Shown: piece after piece, positions 58,222-64,000 of the stretch
Numbering within the stretch: position 1 is the stretch's first letter
How the letters are laid out: each line of letters opens with the position of its first letter
Source of the DNA: Chitinophagales bacterium
GTDB lineage: Bacteria; Bacteroidota; Bacteroidia; Chitinophagales; Saprospiraceae
NCBI GenBank assembly: GCA_013298845.1
Contig: JAAFJN010000015.1
Location: 51,810-115,809, forward strand
Length of the DNA stretch: 64,000 nt
Direction: 5' to 3'
Position numbers and translations under genes: made by a program
The notes under the pieces: model-generated
What the model was told of the DNA's origin: nothing
Database searches by the model: none
The model's input: only the letters and a program-made list of their open reading frames with translations

Positions 58222-59682
58222 ATGATCACAACATATTTCCGAAAACCCTTTATTTGGCGTCCATTTTTGTTTGTTCTGGCGCTGGCTGGGGGCCTTACAA
58301 CCCATTCCCCTACCCTTTTTGCCCAATCAGACACTTTATTTTGGTCTGATTTCCGGGAACAGGTGGTGCGTTTTCACCCGGCCGCCCGACAAGCCGCGTT
58401 AACGCAAGCGCGGGTAGAAGCCGAATTGTTCAGCGCTCGGGGAGGTTTTGATTTAAAAACATTTGCCGACTACGAGGAAAAACAGTTTAACAAAAAAACG
58501 TATTTCAGGCACTTGGAAACGGGCGTAAAATTGCCATTGTGGTACGGTTTGGAACTCAAAACGGCCTATAACCGCGCCGAAGGTGATTTTATTAACCCGG
58601 AAGCGGGGTTACCGGCCAACGGACAGGCGGCCTTTGGTTTTGAGTGGTCGCTGCTGCGCGGGTTAATGATGGACGAACGCCGGGCCGATTTGTTGTCGGC
58701 GCGACAAGGGCTGGCATTGGGTGGTTTGGAACAACGCGCCCTGCTCAACAATCTTTCCTACGAAGCCGCCAAAGCCTACAGTTCGTGGGTATTGGCCGAT
58801 AACCAAATGGCCATTATTCAGGAAGCACTGGAGCGGGCCAGGATTCGGCACGAAGGTTTGCGCGAACGTTTTTTGCAAGGCGACGCGCCGGCCATTGATA
58901 CGTTGGAGACCTTTATCCAACTGCAAAACCGCGAAATTGACCTTAGTTTGGCGGCTTTGGATCGCAAAAACGCGATGCAACAAATGCAAATTTTCAACTG
59001 GGACGAACCCGCGCGCGGGCAAACGCCCTTCACCGACGCCAACCGCGCACCTCAATTGGAGGCCTGGTCATTCGCGCCGGAAAAAGCCAATGCTCCCAGC
59101 ACCAGCCTACTGACGGAGGCCCTGAACGCGCACCCCGAACTGGGCATGTACCGCGTAAAAGCGCGCCAATTGGACATCGAAAAACGGCTCAAAATGGAAG
59201 ACCTCAAACCCATGTTGAACGTCAACTACAATATTTTGGGCAATGGCTGGTCGTTTTTCCCCACCCCTACCGAAAACGGCATTGCGATGTTGGCCAACGA
59301 TATAAAATGGGGCGTTAATTTTAGTATGCCCATTCCCAACCGCAAGGCACGCGGGGGCGTAGAATTGGCCAAATTAAAAATTGTCCAAAACGAATTTTAT
59401 ATCAACCAAAAAAGCCAGGAAATTGAGAACAAAGTGCTGCAATACCACAATGAACTGGCCACGTTGCGCACGCAAGTCACGTTGCTGCGCAATATCACCG
59501 CGAATTACCGCGCCTTACTCGACGGTGAAACCGAAAAGTTTCAGTTAGGGGAAAGTACGGTGTTTTTGGTCAATACCCGCGAACAACGCTGGCTCGATGC
59601 CCAAATTAAATACCTCAAACTCCTCAGCGAATACCGAAAATCAGAAGCCGGTTTGTTGTGGGCAATGGGCGGATTTTACTAG
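58222..59682 (+). CDS. TolC-family outer-membrane channel of the ABC/HlyD operon
   Basis: Protein of 486 residues with a signal peptide-like start (FRKPFIWRPFLFVLALAGGL, mature end near FAQSD). The body has the two-fold helical repeat of TolC-like proteins (SYEAAKAYSSWVLADNQMAI; QEIENKVLQYHNELATLRTQ) with short strand segments. Its length is normal for the family. It is the third gene of the operon, with a six-base gap to the adaptor, and ends five bases before the convergent thioredoxin-like gene. With the two upstream genes it gives the usual inner-membrane, periplasm and outer-membrane parts of a type I exporter. Confidence 0.85.
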   Translation: MITTYFRKPFIWRPFLFVLALAGGLTTHSPTLFAQSDTLFWSDFREQVVRFHPAARQAALTQARVEAELFSARGGFDLKTFADYEEKQFNKKTYFRHLETGVKLPLWYGLELKTAYNRAEGDFINPEAGLPANGQAAFGFEWSLLRGLMMDERRADLLSARQGLALGGLEQRALLNNLSYEAAKAYSSWVLADNQMAIIQEALERARIRHEGLRERFLQGDAPAIDTLETFIQLQNREIDLSLAALDRKNAMQQMQIFNWDEPARGQTPFTDANRAPQLEAWSFAPEKANAPSTSLLTEALNAHPELGMYRVKARQLDIEKRLKMEDLKPMLNVNYNILGNGWSFFPTPTENGIAMLANDIKWGVNFSMPIPNRKARGGVELAKLKIVQNEFYINQKSQEIENKVLQYHNELATLRTQVTLLRNITANYRALLDGETEKFQLGESTVFLVNTREQRWLDAQIKYLKLLSEYRKSEAGLLWAMGGFY

Positions 59683-59686
59683 TAGG

Positions 59687-60703
59687 CTACGGTATTTTTA
59701 AAAAGGTTTTCACCTCCTGAAAGCGGTGGCTGCGGAACCGGATACCGCCCTGGTCATCGAGCACAAGATAAGTGGGAAAACCATTGATGCCCAATTCGCT
59801 GGTGATGGAGGGTGAACCGTTTTGGAAATAATTGGGCCACAGGTACCCGTGTTCTTTCAGGTAAGTATTCGTTGGGGCTAACTCCTCATGTCCGCTGATG
59901 TTGATACCGACAAACGGGATACCGGCCCGTTCAAACTGGCCTGCATCTGCTTTGGCCTGTACGTGGTCCTTGCGGCAGGGCGGACAGTTGAGGAACCAAA
60001 AATCAAGTACGGTATAAGTGCCTTTGGTTAAGGTAATTTTTTGCGAAACGGAATCCAAATCAATAAAAGAATACGACTCCATCCGCAGTGGTTTGTTATT
60101 GAGCAAACCACGAATTTTGGCCATTACGGTGGGATAAAGGATAAACCAGTCAAATTTATTCTCCGGAAGAGACATCAGTTGTTCCAGTTGCCGCAATCCC
60201 GAAGTATCATTGGAACTGGTTGCCACAAAGGAAGAAGCCAACTGAATGCAGTACGTATTGCCCGGATTTTGGCGGATGGTATTCAACAAATAAATACGCA
60301 CGCTATCGGGTTGGTTCGCCGTTTTCAAGCGGGCCGTTTCGGCCGTTACCCGTTCACTTAATGCGTTGGTGGGGCTGTTTTCGACGCGGGTTGCCACCAA
60401 TTTGTCGTCTTGGGCATTGATCCAAACTTTTTGTTCCGTGGCATTGGGATCAAGCCACGCCCGTGCGGCTTTTTCACCAAATTTTCCCATAAATAGGATG
60501 TTGTACAAATCCACTTTGGATTGATTGATCTCAAATTGAATTGTTTTCTGGTAAGGCTTTGTGTTGGTGGTAATCAAGCCATTCATGGTAAAGACCACTA
60601 CCGAATCTATTTCTTCCAGATCCGAAATGACTTGCACCCGGGTTTGGGCGCACAAGTGAAAGGAGGTGAATAATAGGCCGAGGATGAAGGGTATTTTTTG
60701 CAT
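59687..60703 (-). CDS. TlpA/ResA-like thioredoxin-fold protein
   Basis: Protein of 338 residues with a signal peptide (MQKIPFILGLLFTSFHLCAQ). The first ~200 residues form a beta-rich domain and a helical domain typical of Bacteroidota TlpA-like proteins (of DUF4369 kind). The C-terminal thioredoxin domain carries the redox motif CPPC in FLNCPPCRKDHVQAK and the cis-Pro loop GINGFPTYLVLDD. It is probably periplasmic and reduces or shuffles disulfides, for example in cytochrome c maturation. A promoter element lies at 60754-60761. A decayed copy of its first codons and promoter lies at 61664-61840. Confidence 0.85.
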   Translation of the reverse strand: MQKIPFILGLLFTSFHLCAQTRVQVISDLEEIDSVVVFTMNGLITTNTKPYQKTIQFEINQSKVDLYNILFMGKFGEKAARAWLDPNATEQKVWINAQDDKLVATRVENSPTNALSERVTAETARLKTANQPDSVRIYLLNTIRQNPGNTYCIQLASSFVATSSNDTSGLRQLEQLMSLPENKFDWFILYPTVMAKIRGLLNNKPLRMESYSFIDLDSVSQKITLTKGTYTVLDFWFLNCPPCRKDHVQAKADAGQFERAGIPFVGINISGHEELAPTNTYLKEHGYLWPNYFQNGSPSITSELGINGFPTYLVLDDQGGIRFRSHRFQEVKTFLKIP

Positions 60704-60753
60704 GGGAAAGAAGTTTGTGGCTACCGGGCGGGGTTGCCGGGTGTGTGGTGGGG

Positions 60754-60761
60754 CAAATATA
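60754..60761 (-). promoter_or_regulatory. -7 element of the thioredoxin-like gene
   Basis: The minus strand reads TATATTTG, matching TAnnTTTG, about 51 bases before the ATG at 60703. The same element and flank recur at 61826-61833 in the decayed copy. Confidence 0.55.
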
Positions 60762-60833
60762 GGAGTTTACCTGAATGCCTCATACTATTTTGGGTAGTAG
60801 CGGGATTTTTTTCACGGACCAAATTTTATCGGT

Positions 60834-60873
60834 AGGGCTGGTATTCCTGGTGGATTAGGGGTACCTGCCCTGC
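60834..60873. repeat. Palindromic element AGGGCTGGTA...TACCTGCCCT, copy 1
   Basis: Imperfect ten-base inverted arms enclose TTCCTGGTGGATTAGGGG. A second copy with nearly the same sequence lies at 62598-62634. The rest of the 60704-61023 intergenic region is AT-rich and shows no gene. Confidence 0.7.
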
Positions 60874-61023
60874 GTTGTTTTAAATGTTTATGTGCTTCAA
60901 ATTAGAATATCCCCCATCTCTACCGACTAAAGTCTTTCGCCCTTTTATAAAAGAGCAAAAACAATAAAACGGAACTATAGCAATAAGTATTTTTCCGATT
61001 TTAACCATTAAAAATAATCACTA

Positions 61024-61530
61024 TTAATGACTAAACCGTGATAATTTATTTAATGCTGAATCGTCAATGTCTATATTGTAGTTGATTTTTTTCACATTAT
61101 TGTTTTCCCAAAAAAACCAATCCCCATTTCTTACAGGATCAAAGTATGGTGTTACAGTTATTTTTTTGGTAAAAGTCGTTTCTGGATCAAACAATATATC
61201 CGATGCTACGCAATAATATTTAGGCAAAATAAATCGGCCGGTTGACTTGTAGCCCTCTTCTATGTACACAAAATCAACAAACATATTTTTCCTGGTTAAG
61301 AAAACCTTGAAACTATCACATTCGATAGCAAAAGAGTCATTCTTTAACTCAACTATCTGTGAAAAAGGCTGAACATTTTTTGTTAAAATCCCAAAAGATC
61401 CGTTGTCTAATCGATTGAATTCTAACATTATCCGTTGATTTTGACTACTTGACTTTTTTGACCAAAATTGATTCCTTCCACAGCCAAGAAGCAGAAGGCC
61501 TAAAAAAACAAATGCACTGTACTTTATCAT
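61024..61530 (-). CDS. AT-rich lipoprotein of unknown function
   Basis: Protein of 168 residues with a lipoprotein signal (FVFLGLLLLGCGRNQ, Cys near residue 17). The mature part is rich in Phe, Asn, Asp and Lys and appears beta-rich; no domain is recognised. The codons are AT-rich compared with genes before 60 kb, as in the following accessory genes, suggesting acquisition. The good signal peptide and unbroken frame support a real gene. It lies alone between a palindromic element and a pseudogene fragment. Confidence 0.6.
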   Translation of the reverse strand: MIKYSAFVFLGLLLLGCGRNQFWSKKSSSQNQRIMLEFNRLDNGSFGILTKNVQPFSQIVELKNDSFAIECDSFKVFLTRKNMFVDFVYIEEGYKSTGRFILPKYYCVASDILFDPETTFTKKITVTPYFDPVRNGDWFFWENNNVKKINYNIDIDDSALNKLSRFSH

Positions 61531-61663
61531 ATTTTTATATTTTTTGTTGGCAAACTGTTATGCTGCATCTTTAAAAGCCATATTCGCTCATTATTGACGT
61601 AATTCCTCTGCATATTTTTTTATTTTGCGACAATAAGTACCTGCGTACAAGCCCTTAAGAGAT

Positions 61664-61775
61664 TAAACCACTACCGAATCCATTTCATTCCGGTCTGAGA
61701 TGACTTGCACCCGGGTTTGAGCGCACAGGTGGAGGGTGGCGAAAAGCAGGCCGGGGATGAAAGGTGTTTTTGCAT
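61664..61775 (-). pseudogene. Truncated, frameshifted copy of the thioredoxin-like gene 5' end
   Basis: From 61775 the minus strand reads MQK, then after one lost base PFIPGLLFATLHLCAQTRVQ and VISDRNEMDSVVV before a stop at 61664-61666. This matches the first ~38 residues of the protein at 59687-60703 (MQKIPFILGLLFTSFHLCAQ, TRVQVISDLEEIDSVVV). The similarity continues upstream through the leader to about 61840, including the promoter element TATATTTG at 61826-61833. The remainder of the gene is missing. Confidence 0.85.
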
Positions 61776-61869
61776 AAGAAAGAAGTTTGTGACAGATGTG
61801 TAGGCTGCCTGGTGTGTAGTGGGGACAAATATAAGGGACTGTAGCGGACTACCGCTGAATCCCCCCTTC

Positions 61870-61911
61870 TTGTTCCACCTTTTGGGCACTAAGGCCCAAA
61901 AAGAGGAACAA
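61870..61911. repeat. Eighteen-base inverted repeat
   Basis: TTGTTCCACCTTTTGGGC (61870-61887) and GCCCAAAAAGAGGAACAA (61894-61911) pair with two mismatches around a six-base loop. It could be a terminator or an element end. The rest of 61776-62045 shows no credible gene. Confidence 0.65.
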
Positions 61912-62045
61912 ATCAATTACTTGCGGCTATTATTTGTTAAAGCAATTCAGGATTTGTATGGAATACGTTTCGCGTCAAAAGGCACTCACTATCGTGCGCT
62001 TATTTTGAAAACTACGCCAACGAGGAATACAATTACACTTCAACA

Positions 62046-62537
62046 TTATCGACTTTCAAATACCGTTAAGTTTTTAACAAAAAAATGTTTAAAACTTATT
62101 ACGGACTTATTGAGTTGAATAGCAGTTCCAAAAAAAATATATAAAGAAAAAGACAACGGAATAAAACTTTTCCAAATCTCACCTCTTGAATATGAAGAAA
62201 ATGACATTAATAAAATAAACAAAAAAACAAAAAACCCTATCGCCCCCCCGAGATAATTGAGTCTTACTACAACTTCGATATTCGTTCCTCCTTCGTTATT
62301 CTTAGAAAGAGTACCAAGAAATACTGGTATTAAACTCATTTTACCAATTGTCAAACTTGATGGGCCTTTTGATATAATAAATGAACTTTTATTCATTATG
62401 CATTCATAAGAATTTATTTTTGAAAAATCTATATAATTCTTATCTGCTCTTTCAGTAATTAAAATTAATTTTGCTTGTATTTCATCAATTGACATTGGCG
62501 AAACAAAAAACATTTTTTTATAAAAAGAAAGTGCCAT
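62046..62537 (-). CDS. Small membrane protein of unknown function in the accessory region
   Basis: Protein of 163 residues, AT-rich. The first ~90 residues are hydrophilic, with a short PH-like pattern (KINSYECIMNKSSFIISKGP). Two hydrophobic helices follow (LGGAIGFFVFLFILLMSF and FIPLSFSLYIFFGTAI), with a basic end. No family is recognised. Its place in the toxin/immunity-like region makes an immunity or accessory role possible. The ATG at 62537 is the first in frame. A palindrome separates it from the next gene on the strand. Confidence 0.55.
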   Translation of the reverse strand: MALSFYKKMFFVSPMSIDEIQAKLILITERADKNYIDFSKINSYECIMNKSSFIISKGPSSLTIGKMSLIPVFLGTLSKNNEGGTNIEVVVRLNYLGGAIGFFVFLFILLMSFSSYSRGEIWKSFIPLSFSLYIFFGTAIQLNKSVISFKHFFVKNLTVFESR

Positions 62538-62597
62538 AGTTTATTTACTTTTTATTAAAATTATTTTTATATTTTTTTAATTTTAATTTTTTTTGCG

Positions 62598-62634
62598 CAG
62601 GACTGGCATTCCTGGATTAGGGGTACCAGCCCTG
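62598..62634. repeat. Palindromic element, copy 2
   Basis: CAGGACTGGCATTCCTGGATTAGGGGTACCAGCCCTG matches the element at 60834-60873 closely but lacks three bases in the centre. The arms pair imperfectly. Both copies lie in the same orientation within 1.8 kb in accessory DNA. Confidence 0.7.
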
Positions 62635-62678
62635 CTTTGCTCTATAATACCTAACGAAAAAACAAAGTTTATAAAAAA

Positions 62679-63173
62679 CTATTTCCACTTAATTTTATTT
62701 GCCCATTCAAAAGGGAATTTTTTCCTTAGATCTTTATTATAACGGAGATCAGGAATGGCACCCAATAAAAATTCTATAACAGATATAGATTTATAATTGA
62801 TTTCATTTTTGAAATTTTCATAATCAACAACCGCATGTACACTACAAGTTGTATCTCCAATAATCTCTACTTTATCTTTTCCATTGTACTCATATTTAAA
62901 ACTATTTGAAAACCAGTCCATTGTTGATACAGAAAAAGAGGATAAATTTCCTTTGTTAAATAAATCTGCTACAGAACACATGAAGGACAAGTATTCTAAG
63001 ACTCCATCTTCAAATGTTATATTCTGGTCACTACTTTCAGAAAAAATCAATGATATGTCTGCCATTACTCCATTACCAACAATACCCCATGGTAAATTAG
63101 CTATTGATGGTTTTTTCTTAAAATCATCAATATTTTTTTCGTTAATTAAAAAATTTAAACTTAATTTATTCAT
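62679..63173 (-). CDS. Putative immunity protein of the adjacent toxin module
   Basis: Protein of 164 residues without signal peptide, AT-rich, rich in Phe, Ser, Asn and Asp. It starts MNKLSLNFLINEKNIDDFKK and includes FEDGVLEYLSFMCSVADLFN. I recognise no named immunity family. The position is the argument: it begins six bases behind the toxin-like C-terminal domain on the same strand, the standard order of polymorphic toxin and immunity genes. Single-domain cytosolic proteins of 130-180 residues are typical for this role. Confidence 0.6.
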   Translation of the reverse strand: MNKLSLNFLINEKNIDDFKKKPSIANLPWGIVGNGVMADISLIFSESSDQNITFEDGVLEYLSFMCSVADLFNKGNLSSFSVSTMDWFSNSFKYEYNGKDKVEIIGDTTCSVHAVVDYENFKNEINYKSISVIEFLLGAIPDLRYNKDLRKKFPFEWANKIKWK

Positions 63174-63179
63174 ATTTTA

Positions 63180-63539
63180 TTATTTTTTTACACTAAATCG
63201 GATACGCATTTTAACATTACCTACGTCATCTAAATAAACTTGTATTTTAGTCGTAGTTCTTCCTTGTAAATCTGTACCAATTACCTTCCCTGTATCATAT
63301 ACTACACTATAGTTATTGTTTGCGGGAGTAGTATGCTTACCTTTTGCAACTGCTTCTGCAACTAATTTTTTAATCTGAGAAGGAGAACTGTATGCCTCAC
63401 TAAATCTACTCGATTCTTCTACCACTTGTGTAATTTGACCGGTTATCGGATCAACCTTGGTAGTGATCCTTGAATTATAATAGTGCCCTTCTTTGATATG
63501 TTCCATAGCAGTAGTTTTATACTCCATAATTTTCCCCAT
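63180..63539 (-). CDS. Orphan C-terminal toxin-like domain of an Rhs-type polymorphic toxin
   Basis: Protein of 119 residues. The N-terminal helix region AMEHIKEGHYYNS contains two His, followed by SRFSEAYSSPSQIKKLVAEA and a beta-rich end (GKVIGTDLQGRTTTKIQVYL, then VKMRIRFSVKK). This layout is like that of small RNase toxins of the barnase/EndoU/colicin-E5 (BECR) group, but I cannot name the family. Directly upstream on the strand lies an Rhs core tail plus linker in another frame; a stop codon (TAA) immediately precedes the ATG. One lost base in GGGGAAAATT would restore the fusion. An immunity candidate follows by six bases. Confidence 0.6.
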   Translation of the reverse strand: MGKIMEYKTTAMEHIKEGHYYNSRITTKVDPITGQITQVVEESSRFSEAYSSPSQIKKLVAEAVAKGKHTTPANNNYSVVYDTGKVIGTDLQGRTTTKIQVYLDDVGNVKMRIRFSVKK

Positions 63540-63873
63540 TTAGGTTTTGTAATTTTTCTAGGTTTAGTTACCACCTCAGCAGCCCCCCGCACTGCTTTAG
63601 TAGTTCTGGTAGCTACTCTACCAAGCGAAGTAATAGCAAAGATTTCAAGTGCATCTCCTTCTCGAATTTTTTGAGGATCATCTACGGCAAATTTAACGTT
63701 CGCTGCATTATCATTGGCTTATTTCCCGCAAACTGAAATGGCGTGTACCACGGATACTCCCCTGCAATCGGATCTACACTAAAAAACCGACCAAAACCCG
63801 GCATATACATCCGCATACCGTAGTCCCGGAAACCATCGTCGCCGTAGCCGGCCTCTTCGTCGTTTTCCTTTAG
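63540..63873 (-). pseudogene. Rhs core tail and linker fragment with frameshifts
   Basis: From 63873 the minus strand encodes GYGDDGFRDYGMRMYMPGFG, then RFFSVDPIAGEYPWYTPFQF and AGNK, the end of the Rhs repeat-associated core. An in-frame stop (63874-63876) lies just upstream, so the long Rhs body is missing. After AGNK the frame shifts by one base, near 63716-63722, and continues ANDNAANVKFAVDDPQKIRE to KPRKITKPKWGK, a linker that would join the toxin domain at 63539 if a second base were restored. It is a displaced toxin tail, as in orphan Rhs/CT modules. Confidence 0.8.
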
Positions 63874-63897
63874 TTACCCTTATTTTTCAAAGCAAAA

Positions 63898-64000
63898 CTA
63901 TACAATATGACTCAAAAACATGTCAACTAATTTTCCATAATTAACCTTAAACTCATCGTATCTTGGTATGTCCGTTGTATCATAACTAAAAGTCAGGTGC
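63898..64000 (-). CDS. C-terminal end of a further gene, cut by the window edge
   Basis: The minus strand ends with HLTFSYDTTDIPRYDEFKVN and YGKLVDMFLSHIV before TAG at 63898-63900. Only the last 33 residues are visible. The composition and the place directly before an orphan Rhs toxin tail suggest another immunity protein, belonging to a toxin further right, but no family can be named from this piece. Confidence 0.5.
   Translation of the reverse strand, partial: HLTFSYDTTDIPRYDEFKVNYGKLVDMFLSHIV

Overview
The window reads as a chromosomal segment of a Bacteroidota bacterium, most likely close to Saprospiraceae. The evidence is type IX secretion sorting domains on several exported proteins, a PorE-like envelope protein, a fused SecDF, S16 with an Ala/Glu-rich tail, Bacteroidota-type promoters (TAnnTTTG), the futalosine menaquinone enzyme MqnA, and a 31-residue AURKAIP1/COX24-type ribosomal mini-protein. 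No rRNA, tRNA, CRISPR array or complete insertion sequence was seen.

Layout. 1-8.5 kb (minus strand) is an inorganic-carbon locus: dabA and dabB overlap by ATGA and are flanked by two near-identical SulP transporters, with a small acidic secreted protein between. 8.6-15.6 kb (plus) holds isocitrate dehydrogenase, an MFS carrier, rpsP, an unidentified helical protein and a signal peptidase I. 15.5-16.1 kb is a dense repeat zone. 16-25.8 kb (minus) holds an adaptor/TolC pair, an M14 lipoprotein peptidase, mqnA, a TrpF-like protein without the catalytic Cys, rng, the ribosomal mini-gene, a TPR protein and an HU-like protein. 26-44 kb mixes yicC, a beta-barrel candidate, a GNAT enzyme, four proteins with visible type IX sorting domains (an M14 and an M28 peptidase and two PA-domain paralogs), a ParA/ribbon-helix-helix pair, a type II NADH dehydrogenase, a frameshifted esterase, a PorE-like TPR/propeller/OmpA protein and a membrane TPR protein with an effector-associated N-terminus. 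45-55 kb holds infC with a TTG start, DUF4197, cvpA, an M48 lipoprotein, an OmpA protein with a small partner, yitT and secDF.

55.1-59.7 kb is the most unusual block: an ABC protein, an HlyD-type adaptor and a TolC-type channel almost without gaps, looking like a type I exporter. The ABC protein is full length, but its Walker A Lys, both Walker B acidic residues, the signature motif and the switch His are all replaced.

59.7-64 kb turns AT-rich and accessory: a thioredoxin-like protein and a decayed copy of its 5' end with promoter, orphan hypothetical genes, palindromic repeats, and at the right edge an Rhs core fragment followed by a toxin-like C-terminal domain and a probable immunity gene. 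The end of a further gene is cut by the window edge.

How parts fit: the envelope is the main theme (export by SecDF and LepB, type IX cargo, outer-membrane anchoring, two adaptor/channel pairs). Short palindromic and heptameric repeats sit preferentially right at stop codons. All product names come from motif reading and family knowledge; no database search was run.
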